DNA of 64,000 nt from Anadara kagoshimensis (Eukaryota; Mollusca; Bivalvia; Arcoida; Arcidae), in assembly GCA_021292105.1 (NCBI GenBank), contig CM037869.1, positions 10,498,471 to 10,562,470 on the forward strand. Reading direction: 5' to 3'. The notes under the pieces were generated by a model. The model saw only the letters and a list, made by a program, of their open reading frames with translations. It was not told where the DNA came from and did not search any database. Position 1 is the first letter of the stretch, and each line of letters starts with the position of its first letter. This document shows positions 47,264-58,421 of the stretch, one piece after another. Position numbers and translations under genes: made by a program.

Positions 47264-50200
47264 CATAATCATCTGTAACTTATCTTTATACATGAAGATA
47301 GAAAGGATCGGTTACCATGGAAACGAATAAATTTAATTCAATTCAAAAGAGAAATATAGATTCTTTCTCACAATTTTATGGTGTATACATATAGATATAA
47401 TTAGCCGACTATCCTAGGTGATATCATTAATGAAATGAAAATGTTCTAGAAATTGTTTGATGTATCAGAACCGATAACGGAATCACAAATTCTGTTTTTA
47501 CCGTCTTTTTTTATCTTTTCGGCCAATTAATCAACTTCTTCGACATTTTCAAATTCATGTATATGCTAATAGAAGTGTACGAAACTTTATACTCGTAAGC
47601 CTAGCATTACTAGTTAGTTACCGTGGCAGTATACGTTTTTTCTGATCATCATGCTCAATTCACTGTCATTAAAACAGACATAATAATAAGAGAATGGAGC
47701 GGTCTTATTCTTATTCGTTAACTTATATTGATTCGGTAAGTTCTGGGAAGGGGAGTAAACCAGGGAACCTGGTCCAGGTGCAAATCAAAATCCCCCGAAA
47801 AAGCTAAGCAAAAATAGGTAGATTAGTTAAACACGTGAATTTTTACCAGGGAAGTGAGGCCAGGTGTTCCGATGGGTAAGCACCTACTGTTTAGCTAGCA
47901 GTGAAATCAAAATTGAGAATGAATGGAACACAGAAAATGGAACTTTGGGACGTATTCATTACAATTATGGATATAGAACCAGTTTACTCAAGAATAATAT
48001 TTAGATATCAGCTATAGAACTTTTTGATGGATAAGCCCAGGATTGTAACATCCCCCAGTTTAAAATTAATTTGTAAGTTTTGAAAAAGTTTATTGTACAT
48101 AAATAAAAAAACATAATGTATAATAATTTTATCAATTAATACAGAATATACAAATTAAAAAAATAAAAAGTTGTAGCTGTTTCATATACATATACATTTA
48201 TAATTATATAAATCCAATATTAGTTATTACAATTAAAATCACATATAATCTTAATATCAAAGTATGAATATAAATTGTCATATAGTTAAAAACAGAATTT
48301 TGAAAAACAACAACACAGACGGGAATTGTAACGGATTATAACGCGCAATCCAGAATCGTGACGGTAATTTGGTGGTTTGTACATTTGTGTTTGACATTAA
48401 ATCCTAAAATAGTAAATAATGAATAGTTTGGGATTAATCAATTATGCCCGTTATATTTAATTCCATTTAATTAAAAATATTAACTTTTTAGTTACTATGT
48501 GATCAAAACCCAATAGCATTGTGCAGAACGATATGAACACCATTTACGTCGCGAAGTCACAGAATAGCGTCAATTTTACAGGAAAACTTTACTTTATACG
48601 ATTTCATATCCAATATAAATAATTGCTCTGAACAAACATTATGGTGTATCTGGTATCATGTCGCACGCTAGCGAAAACCATTGAAATGCATTCTAATTGC
48701 GTTTCTTAATTTTGTCTTATATATATATTTATTTTCACTGAAAGTTTTACAACTTATGAGTGTATATACAATATAATACAATATTTGGCAATGTTCATAG
48801 AAATGGTACATTAAATTGAAATGTTTACAACAAAAATAATTATTCTTGCTTAATGTCAGAAATGTTAAGACAATATAAAAATGTAAGGTTTCACAAAATA
48901 TAAAAATGTATCATGGTACATCTCGTATTATTGTGACACGCTCGTGAAAACCTTTGTAATACATCTTAATTTTGTTTTTCTTAATGTTAAAAATGTAAGG
49001 TTTCACGTAATATAAAGTTCCTTGGTATTTTTAAGCTCACAATGTCAGTTTTCAAACTCTATCCCCTTGATCATATTTCTGCCATAACATTTTAGTGTAA
49101 CAGCAACACCATTTGTGCTGAATATATATATTATCATCTGTAACTCATCTTTATACCTGAAGACCGATTCAGGACCGGTTACCATGGAAACGAATAAATT
49201 TAACTCAATTCAAAAGAGAAATATAGATTTTTTGCTACTTTTTCTTTATCACAATTTTATGGTTTATATATATAAATGTATATAATTACCTGCCTACCCT
49301 AGGTGATATAAGTAATGAAATGAAAATGTTCTACAAATTAATTGTTTGATGTATCAGAACCGATAACGGAATTAGTGATTCTATAATCTACCGTCTTTTT
49401 TCAATTAAAAAACTGCTAAAACTGGTAAATAAGTAAAAAGTGAATTTTCACAAGATAGGCGAGGTCAGGGGTTTTGGAAGGGTAAGCACCTGTTTAGTTA
49501 ACACATGTGAAATCAAAATTGAGAATGAAAGGAACATGGAAATGGCACTTTTGAAGGTATCCAGTACAATTATAGAGATATAGCCAGTATACCCAACAAT
49601 AATATTGTGATGTCAGCTATAGAACTTTTTGAGGACCTTAATAAGCCTAGGCTTGCAATATCTCCAAGTCAACAATTAATTTGTAAGCTTTGAAAAAGTT
49701 TATTGTATATAAATAAAACAAATATAATACACTGTTATCCATATCAATAAATACAGAATATAGAAATAAAAATAAAGTGTTTTGATAAGGTTGCAGCAGA
49801 GCCTCACATATACTTTTATAAATCCAATATTAATACAAATTAAAATCACATATAATCTTAATATCACAGTATAAATAAATGTATATATTGTCAAATGATT
49901 AATGAAGGAAGCTTGAAAAACGTAACACAGACGGGAAATGTAACGGATTATAATACACAATCCAGAATCGTGACGATAATTTGGTGGTTTGTACATTTAT
50001 GTCATCGGCATATAAATTCCTTAAATAGTAAATCATGATTTTTTTAGATTAATCATATGTCCGTTGTTATTTCTTTCCATTAAATTGAAAATATTAACTT
50101 TTAGTTACTATGTGACCAAAACTAAATTGCATTGTGCAGAACGATATGAAAAATATTTACGTCGCGAAGTCACAGAATAATGTCACAGAAAAACGTTGAT

Positions 50201-50600
50201 TTGTACGATTTCATCCAATAGAAATAATTGCTCTGAACAAACATGGTGGATTTCGTATTAGGTATAACACTAGTGAAACCTATATAAAAACATTCTAATT
50301 GAGTTTCTTAATTTTGTTTTGCTTAATGTCAGAAATGATAGGACAATATAAAAATGTAAGGTTTCACGTAATATAGAAATGTATTATGGTATATCTTGTA
50401 CTAGTATCAGATGACACGCTAGTGAAAACTTTTGAAAAACATCTTAATTTTGTTTTTCTTAATGTCAAAATGTAAGGTTTCATGCAATATAAAGTTTCTT
50501 GGTATTTTTAAGCTCATAATGTCAGTTTTCAAACTCTATCCCCTTGATCATATTTCTGCCATAACATTTTAGTGTAACGGCAACACCATTTGCACTGACT
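47264..50600. repeat. Tandem duplication of the BTB gene 3' end and downstream flank
   Basis: Unit 1 (47264-49121) and unit 2 (49130-about 50600) share ATCATCTGTAACTTATCTTT, GGTTACCATGGAAACGAATA, GTATCAGAACCGATAACGG, the TAAGCACCT-containing repeat, GTAACGGATTATAA and the final coding bases of the BTB gene. Divergence is moderate with many small indels. Unit 1 carries extra sequence at 47520-47760 and 48600-48800. It also carries an AT-rich minus-strand ORF of no significance in unit 2 (49700-49996). Confidence 0.85.
49045..49121 (-). pseudogene. Duplicated last codons of the BTB gene
   Basis: Matches 50522-50598 with about three changes: the stop codon and about 25 C-terminal codons. The rest of the exon is absent. 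It lies at the end of the upstream unit of the tandem duplication and cannot be expressed alone. Confidence 0.85.
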
Positions 50601-53600
50601 TTGATCGGTTCAGTCCATTCTCCAACCGGAATACCAGGCAAGTCCATTAACCTCTGAGGTAAATGAGGATATGCAGTTCGAATATTGAGACCACAAAGTG
50701 TACATTTATTGTTTATTTTAAAGTTTATTTTATTCCATTTTCGAGAGGGCAAGGGATAATTCATATTAAACACGCCTCTTTCATCCATCACGTGTTTTTC
50801 TATGTGATTGGTTGATTTTGGTTCCCCTACTGAGAATATCACGTGATCTATGACGTTTTCACAGCTCGCGCATTTTAATGTATGTAACATTGTTATTTCA
50901 GTTAGTTTGAGTGGCATGTTGGAGAAGACGGCTACAGTTTCCTGATTTATACATTTGTAATCCGTAACAAGATCCCCAGTAATCAGCATATGTTGATCAT
51001 CTTTGGTACATCCCAATACATTCTGAATATCCAATAACAATGGAGTTATAGTAACTGGGGTCAGGTCAAGGGGCGGTACTGGAGATTCGAGTGATGTGAT
51101 TGGCTGTTGGGTCTCTGGTACTGATATGACGTCAGATATAACGTCAGCGTTGTTGTTTCTCAGGTTTTTGACGATATCGTCTGTCGTCATGGCAGCAGTG
51201 ATGGAGGTTAGTCCATTAATTCCATTTTTCCGAGGTTTATCGATAAAATCTGGTATATCTTTCCTGTTGCTATTGGATTTACAGGTAAAGAACTTAAACA
51301 ATTGCAGTTGTTCGCGTTCTGTTAGCACGCCGGTATCAACCACGTATTTGGTAAACTCGTCTAGGGTCAATAGAGGGATTCTGATGTGGAAAAATAATTC
51401 TCCTAGCATCTGACGTTCATGTTGTCCGCTTGGTATCATGCCTTTCCTCTCACATTCTGCCGCAGCCCATTTCATTACAGCTCGGAAGATGCTTACTTCT
51501 TTAGCTGTTAAGTTCTCACTTCTTAAAATGCATCCGATGCTAGCTTTAGACAGTGAAGTAAAACCCTTAGACTTTAATACCTTTTCAGTATTTTCTTCAA
51601 TTATTCGTAGTGCTTTCAAAACAAGATTGGTCAATCCGAAAAATGAAGCTTGTTCAAATATCACACAAACGTTGCTGACGGTCACTGCACTTTCCAGATA
51701 AGTCGCGCACTTTTTGGACAGTGTTGTAACTTGGTATTTTTCTGAAGCGTGCAATAGAGGAGTTACGATGTCTCTGTCAATGTCAATCTCATCAGTGTAC
51801 AGGTATCTGTCAAATATAAAATGAACATGTAACACTTATATGGATAGAATATGAGATGGCACTACAAATACTAGTAAACCCTATTGAATCATGATGTAAC
51901 CACATCACACGGTATGATTTAACACAAGGCAGAATCGCATCTTTAAGAACTTTTAAGTCTAGCTTAAAGATGCGCTTAAAGATGGTTTAAAGGTGGATTA
52001 AAGGTAGATTAAAGACAAAGGTATCTTTAAGCTCCTTTAAGCCACCTTTAGCCAATTTAAAGCTACCTTTAAGTATCTTTACACTAGAGCTTAAATGTGG
52101 CTTAATGGCACTGAAATTTTAAGTTCCTTTACATCGTTTGGCTTAAAAGTGACTTAAAAATTGTATACATGTATGTATGTATGTATTGAATATGGAATCT
52201 AAAAAACCATTTGGAAACTGATGCCAAAATAGAAGAAAGGAAATTGTAACTGAAAAACATGTACTCGACAACAGCCAACGCATTAATTGATTTTATAATT
52301 TTATATTAAGCAACAAGGTATGAAGTACACGTTTTCACAAAAACCACCGGTTTTACTTTTCTTTTGAGCTTATAGAGTCAGTTATAGCATAATACTTCTT
52401 GAAATGTCGAAAAATTGCGGTTTTTCGCTTACAGTGCTTCTGAACTTGCAAGACTAGGAGACGTCTATACAGCTAACTGTTAACTAAGGAATGCATTTAT
52501 GTCCAGTGAACATTCCACAGTAACAGACTGGGTTTGAATATCTAACAGAACTTATGTTTTGTGCTAATCGCGTAGAATGAGACAGTCAAATGTGTTTGAC
52601 ATGATAGTTTGGCTGGTTTACAAGTCAGCCGCGAAAACTAACATTAGAGTCAATTTGCTATAATGCCTGATACATGTGTAGTAAGAATATCTAAAACGGA
52701 AAAAATGCAACTAAAAATTATTTACTTGGTAAAAGTGAACACCGCCAAGAACACGAACAAATAATTGATAAAACAGCCGAACAGGAAAAGTACGGAAGTG
52801 TATTAGGTAAGTCGATTTATCGACATAGTTAAGTCGATTTATCGAGAAACTAAGTCGACATATCAAACTTAAAAAAATTGTCGTGGCCCTAATACGCTTC
52901 CGTAGGAAAAGAGAATATATATATATATATATATAAAGTATAATCAAATCAGTGTATTTGAACCTTGTGTCCTATTTCTTATTCAATTTGTCAATGTGTC
53001 ATATTATAAATTTTTTAATTTTCTGAATGATATATTCAAAAATTCATAATATGACAACATATGACAAATGTTTTGATCAGTCTTTAAATATGTCAGTGGA
53101 AACAATTTTTTATCAATTTCAAGTATTCATACTTATTTACCACACCTTCAAACTTACAACCACAAGAACAGCCAAAAAATCCCAAAATCAAACACAGCAA
53201 ACAAACCTAAACACGGTATGTAAAAATGGCTGGCAATACTCACTTCAAGAAAAGACGGAAGATCTCCCACGTCACGTCCTCAATTTGAACCTCAGGATTT
53301 ACTTCCGGTGAATTGCCGTAGAACATAGATTCAAATTCGGGGCTCCTTGATGCCAAAAGGAATCTGTGTGCCGGAAGTGGCGTCTTGTCTGGTTCATGCG
53401 GGAACGTGAAATAAACATCTGACATCCGTTCATTGAGGTACAGTGTTGATATACATTGTAAAATGGACTTTCCTTGCTGCCAGTCCATCCTTCATCAATA
53501 ACTCTGAAATTCATATTAAAAGTATATATTTTATAACAATTATCTTAAAAAATGAAGTTATCACATTATAAATAGATTCTCATTGCTGCCAGAACATTAG

Positions 53601-54600
53601 GACTCTCTTTATGCATACAAGTAGATCATTTATACTTTTAAAGTTCATAAGCCAATGCAATCTTAAATAGGAGGTTTGGCTTAGGAAACAAGAAGCGCCA
53701 CCATTTACTTCATACAGTTTTGAGCGATGTTTCGCATTGGAGGCAAATGAAGCCATGTATACTATTCATTTTTGCAGTGTGAGACTCAAAACATCATCAA
53801 AGTTCTATGTAGATGGTTTATGAGTTTATGATTTATTCTAATTTTCTTTCTGTGTCATGCCATGACAATACGGTCTAATTTTAGTCAAGTAACCTGAAAA
53901 ATACTAGAACCACGCGGGTAGAGAGTATTCTGTCATATGTCTTTAATCTTGTTATAATACTGGTTGCCTGTTGTTTAACGTCAATTCAATCTTTGTAAGC
54001 TATTTGTCATTGTATTACTAGTTTAATCTCTTAATGCACACTGCATCTGATTTTATCTTTGTTCGTTTATTAATGACATGTTCTAGATTTTAATTTCATA
54101 AAATAATGCATTCAAAAGTGGAAAATAATACTTTTGAATACATTATTTTATAAAAATTCAAAACTAGCACATGTATGCCATGAATGTGTATTTGTCAAAT
54201 ATTTATGTCCTGGATGGCATAATTAGTTTTAAAAATATGACAAAACTGTAACATATTTATAATCTAAAAACATGAATAAACTAAAACGCAAAAACCATAA
54301 AAAACAAAAACCCGTGTTCAGACATGGTTTACACAAGGCGCGTATATAGACTTGTATTGTTTCTTAGTCGAACTTCCCTGTAATTATTTAAAACAGTGTT
54401 TTGTTACGCATGACTACAATAAAACTAAACTTAATTAGTTTTTTCTTTCACATATGAATTTTTAAATTAATTTTTATACTTACCTCGGTGCAGAAAACCG
54501 AAAAAACGATGCTAAAACCTCGTGAAAAGGTATGATCCTCAGAAAATAAAATATTTCCCACCCACCTATGTCGGTATAGATCTCATCAATTAAGACAACA
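50522..54600 (-). CDS. BTB-BACK domain protein (BTBD-like), three exons
   Basis: Exon 1 (about 54600-54484) is noncoding and ends at donor GAG|GTAAGTAT. Exon 2 (53503-53244) follows acceptor TTTCAG, with the ATG at 53488 in good context (A at -3, G at +4). Exon 3 (51806-50522) follows acceptor TTTGACAG. Donor AA|GTGAGT and the acceptor join in frame (LFL-K-YLYTDEID) across a conserved BTB motif. The product is 509 residues: BTB about 15-120 (MSDVYFTF, PAHRFLLASRSPEFESMFYG), BACK about 125-235 (SVFRAVMKWA-type helix seen as IFRAVMKWAAAECE), a Ser/Thr/Pro linker, and a C-terminal domain with CASC and CTLC pairs in the position of a PHR domain but not clearly one. BTBD-type proteins usually bridge Cullin-3 to substrates; this is inferred. 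A 21-codon upstream ORF (ATG at 53495) overlaps the start. TATTATAAGG lies upstream of exon 1 at 54622-54631. Confidence 0.88.
51945..52165. repeat. CTTTAAG-rich inverted/tandem repeat in the BTB intron
   Basis: Short units such as TTAAAGGTGGATTAAAGGTA on one side face CTTTAAGCCACCTTTAGCC and GCTACCTTTAAG on the other. The segment could fold back on itself and looks like a low-complexity foldback element. Confidence 0.55.
52791..52904. mobile_element. 114-bp TIR element with GGAAAAG target-site duplication
   Basis: The ends TACGGAAGTGTATTAGG and CCCTAATACGCTTCCGTA are flanked by GGAAAAG at 52784-52790 and 52905-52911. The interior holds three spaced copies of AAGTCGATTTATCGA-like sequence (from 52808, 52832 and 52852). 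It lies in the BTB intron, close to an (AT)n run (52917-52935). Confidence 0.8.
53515..54483. other. First intron of the BTB gene
   Basis: Noncoding. Contains a hairpin at 54094-54152 in which ATAAAATAATGCATTCAAAAG pairs with CTTTTGAATACATTATTTTA, resembling a small foldback element. Nothing else seen. Confidence 0.65.
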
Positions 54601-54631
54601 TAGACGTAACATTGTGTCCGTCCTTATAATA

Positions 54632-55061
54632 CTGAAGTACAATGTCTAATTGAATTTACCGTGTGTAGGTTTTATGGAACTATTTAAACTTATATATTTA
54701 CATTTAGGTGATTAAGTCACCCGTGACTTGTAATTCAAAACTTTTCAACCCGTTAGTTTTACGACTTAATGAACCTGTTTTATTTTAAGTGTTTCTTTAG
54801 AGTGAGATAATGATAATTTTTTTATTTTAATTTTTGACTAAGTAGAGGTCTATCTTTTCAACATCTCTTGTTAGTGTCAGTATTATCTTTATAAGAATTA
54901 TAATACGTTTCACAATACTATTTTTGTTCCCATGTTTGTAAGATCTTGATGTTATTTCAGATACCTAACATTGTTTTTAAATCAAGTTACAGTTATGTTA
55001 GAGATAAAATGTTTTCTCAAGATCTAGGTTTGGAAGAACATATACAGAACAGACTTGTCGA
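54632..55061. other. Upstream flank of the BTB gene, no gene seen
   Basis: AT-rich, with short ORFs only and no repeat recognised. Confidence 0.4.
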
Positions 55062-55262
55062 AAGTTTAACACTGAGCTAACGATTTATAACCAAATCGGG
55101 GACTCACACTGGTCCCTCGTTAACTACATCGCTACAGCATTTAAGCAGCTGCTATCTATCTTTCAGCAGCTGTTTTTGCCCACTGACTATTGCAATTCGG
55201 AGGCCGAGATTCAACTCCTTTTCGTTAATCCAGTGTTAAACTTTCGACAGGCCTGTACTGTA
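55062..55262. mobile_element. MITE with GTCGAAAGTTTAACACTGAG ends
   Basis: The left end ACTTGTCGAAAGTTTAACAC and the right end GTGTTAAACTTTCGACAGG are inverted repeats of about 30 bp, continuing into GAGCTAACG / CGTTAATCC. About 200 bp, noncoding. The same family occurs at 11958-12148 and as single ends at 16590, 22665 and 43866. Confidence 0.75.
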
Positions 55263-56319
55263 TCTTTATAATCATATATATCATTTTTGAATGCATTTAA
55301 TGATAAAAATTAAAATAAATAAATAATATATGACATATGTATAAAACAGAAAATTATAGTATTCATTAAAATTCGAAATGTGTTTTATAACATGAAATTT
55401 ATATAGGCGAATTTTAGAGCAAAACATACTAAACTAATAGATAGAACACAGAAAATGATTTTTTGCTGGGCCACTGGTTGTAAAATATAAGAATACTTTG
55501 CAGAAAAATACCTGTTGACGTCACAATAACTAGAGTTCTACCTGTATAGGTTACATAAATGGTTCACTGGTTGTGAACTTATAATATGAAACATAACATA
55601 TAGAGAATATCTCTGAATTGGAGAAAACGATACAGAACAAAACGTTTTTCTTATTTCTTCCTTATAGTTCCTTGTTTTGCCTATGGAAAATTGCGTTGAA
55701 CTACATATCTGAATTATCATTTACTTGTATTGCATCGTGTTCGTTGTTCCCTTTGCTGTTGTCAAGTACGCGTTTTTTAATTGCAAATTTCTTTTAATTG
55801 AGTGCGCCTCTAAAAAAATGTAAGGGGACTGTTAACGAAACCGCTAGGTTAGCACATCTTTGGCAAAGCATACAGTTACTAAGTGAATCGGCTACACCAC
55901 TAAAATTTTACTATAAAGCAGGCCAAACAGTTAAATATCGCAACCAAATATCCCACAATGAAACACATCTTGTATCAAAAGCTAAAACCAGTAATTAGCA
56001 TAAACGTTAATAGAGACAATGAAATTATGGAATTATCATATACCACTTTTTAAAGTTAATCATAAAATACATTCAAAAAGAGGTATGACAATATTTTATG
56101 ATTAAATTAAAAAAGTGTTTTATGGCAGAATAGTCAATATGTATGGCACATCTAAATATTACTAACATTTTCGTTTTGATAAACTGAGCAGTCGAATTCC
56201 CTTTTTACATTCTTTAAATGTCGGCACGTTTGACTAAAGTTAAAAACAGAACTAGAAAGAAAGAAAGAAGACATTGTCGTGTTACAAATTTATCTGAAAT
56301 TTTTGCCAGAAATTAGTGT
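55263..56319. other. Intergenic, one AT-rich hairpin
   Basis: No gene recognised; the 66-residue ORF at 55798-55998 shows no motif. The pair CCACTTTTTAA / TTAAAAAAGTG with TAATCATAAAATA / TATTTTATGATTA (56043-56118) forms a hairpin like the one at 42566-42612. Confidence 0.5.
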
Positions 56320-57120
56320 TCGGGATGTATCAAATTATTCTACACCTTGAAACGTTACAATAATGACCAGTCTGCTACAAATCTACGTGGGACAATTATT
56401 AACGTCAAAGAAATCCCTCTATCAGAAGAATTGACAGCACTAACACACAGAAAGCAATTTCCAGTAATCATCAGTCTGGACAAACTTCTATCTGAAAACA
56501 ACGATGGCTTGTTATTTTGTTGTATTTACAGGAAAGCTAATAATCACAATTCAAATAATGACAAGACTATAAATAACTTGCTGATTTATTCAGCAAATCT
56601 GAGTGGATTTACGCACTTGGACATAACTGGGGACTTGTTTGCTAAAAGTAATAAACTGGTCACATATCATCAGCAAGCGAGGGCAACTAATTTTTCAAGA
56701 AACTGACACCGACCTTTTCATTTATCAACACGTCACCGATTACACCAGGATACGTGACAAAGCACTCAATTAACAGATGATTTGATTTTTAGCAACAAAC
56801 CCAACATGATTGACCATATAAAACTGTCTGATTCAACAGGAATAGGCGGTCTTACGCCATTAGTTACGTAGATTGGTAAGAAAATTTGCAATTTAAATAA
56901 AATTTCCACAAAGGCAACCACAAGGAAATGAAAATTATCTTGGACAAGCAGACTGGTCATTCTTCAAAATCATGGGAACACTTAATCAGATCTGCACAAA
57001 CTTTGCTCAAATTTTATTACTAGGCCAGTATCCTTTTTAGACGGATACAGCAAGTACCTGTACGTTAGGATCCGATCCGACAATAAAATGGTATTGCACA
57101 AGAAGGGTACTGTTCTTAAT
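56320..57120 (+). pseudogene. LINE endonuclease-region pseudogene
   Basis: An open stretch at 56347-56706 reads GLLFCCIYRKANNHN, SNNDKTINNLLIYSANLSGF and THLDITGDL. These match the central part of the LINE apurinic-type endonuclease (the CIYRSP..NN and ITGDFN motifs). Further on, in shifted frames, come FIYQHVTDYTRIRDKA, DLIFSNKPNMIDHIKLSDST and GNHKEMKIIL, the usual sequence after that domain. Frameshifts and stops make it dead. The reverse-transcriptase domain is not found downstream. Confidence 0.7.
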
Positions 57121-57214
57121 TGTAATGTCACTGTCGTTTCTCCTTGAAGGTATGAACTCAATTCGTGTTGTATTTTGTCTTTTGTCGGATTTGGACAAAA
57201 ACGCTAAGCCAAGA

Positions 57215-57370
57215 CGTGTAGCTAGCTAAACAAGATGGGCTTGCCCTTCCGGAGCATCCGACCTCACTTCTATGGCGAAAGTTCACGTGTTTAACCTAAC
57301 TTGTCAGTATCAAAGTTTATACTTTGCTTCTGGATTGTGATTTGGACATGGATAAGTATGTTTTTTTTAT
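57215..57370 (+). mobile_element. Retroelement 3'-end fragment
   Basis: GTAGCTAGCTAAACAAGATG, CCCTTCCGGAGCATCCGACC, TTCACGTGTTTAACC and TCAAAGTTTATACTTTGCTT match the 3' end that follows the dead ORF at 57640-58035. 57371-57640 is otherwise unremarkable. Confidence 0.6.
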
Positions 57371-57639
57371 CCATATGTACATACTTGCAGCTTCATAACA
57401 TCTTAATTGACGACTTACTTTGTCCGTTAAAACATGCCAAAATCACAGTAGGTGGACAATCCTAGGGGTATGGGAAGTTTTGAAAAAGAACACAAAATAG
57501 ACAAATAGTCAAATATGATGAACGTTCCGTTGGAAGCAGATTTAAGCACAACATGGTTAATCTGTAGAGAAGTCTATCACCAAATCATTACATTGATGGC
57601 ATTCTATCGCTTAACCATCAAAGCCATGAATTAGGAGAA

Positions 57640-58240
57640 TTGTGTGAATGCTATCTATCCTAGTGAGTTTGAAATAAAAGATGCCATCGATTCATATTCT
57701 GCCTCATATTTGGGCGCATACCTCAGAACTACGGAATGCTATATTTGAAGCTATGAAGCTACATCAGTGACACACTTTCTATTGCCAACTTTCCTTTTCT
57801 ATGCAGCAATTTACCTGCTTCTCATGAGTGTGTGTTTCAGTTTATATGCTGTTCCAACTACAGGAACCTTATACAAGGAAACAAGCTGGTTACAAATAAA
57901 TTGTTGATTCAGGGATATTGCAAGCCTATGCATATCAGGGCCCTTAAATCGTTCTATGGCTGTCATCACAATCATGTTGATAAGTATGATGTCCCTGTAT
58001 CCAAAATTACCCTGGAGATATTTAACATCCCATAGCTCTATGTTCCTTTCATGTGACAATTTCGATTTCACGCATGGTGGGTGTAGCTAATTAGACAGGA
58101 GGCGCCTACCCTTCTGGAGCACCGTCATACTTCCCAGTTGGACGTCAGTTTGCATATTTAACCGTTTGCCAGTTTTCAAAGTTTTTACTTTGCTTTTGGG
58201 ATTGTAATTTGAACATGAACTGGTATGTTTGCCATGTTTG
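57640..58240 (+). pseudogene. Retroelement ORF C-terminal remnant with its 3' end
   Basis: In shifted frames: SEFEIKDAIDSYSASYLGAY, then FPFLCSNLPASHE, then FQFICCSNYRNLIQGNKLV and LKSFYGCHHNHVDKYDVPVS. These match, from memory, the end of a reverse-transcriptase ORF abundant in bivalve genomes (consensus close to FPFLCSNIPA ... KFYGRHH.LV..Y..S). The 3' end 58075-58240 has GTAGCTAATTAGACAGGAGG, CTACCCTTCTGGAGCACC and TTTTTACTTTGCTTTTGGG. The class of element is not assigned. Both ORFs across 57811-58071 are part of it or its shadow. Confidence 0.6.
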
Positions 58241-58421
58241 TGTTTAATAAACAATGCAGTCAACTGTTGTCTGTTACAATAAATCTATATCACAACATTA
58301 ATATATATCTTACAGTGTACAACAATTAATGTACATGACAAAGAAATCCAAGTTCCAATGGGCTTGAATTAGTACTAATGTTTGTAGTGTGACAGTATCT
58401 GAAAAAAAGAGTTTCCATGAT

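Noticed and set aside
51096-51701. Plus-strand ORFs of 105 and 87 residues
   Set aside because: Antisense shadows of the BTB-BACK exon.
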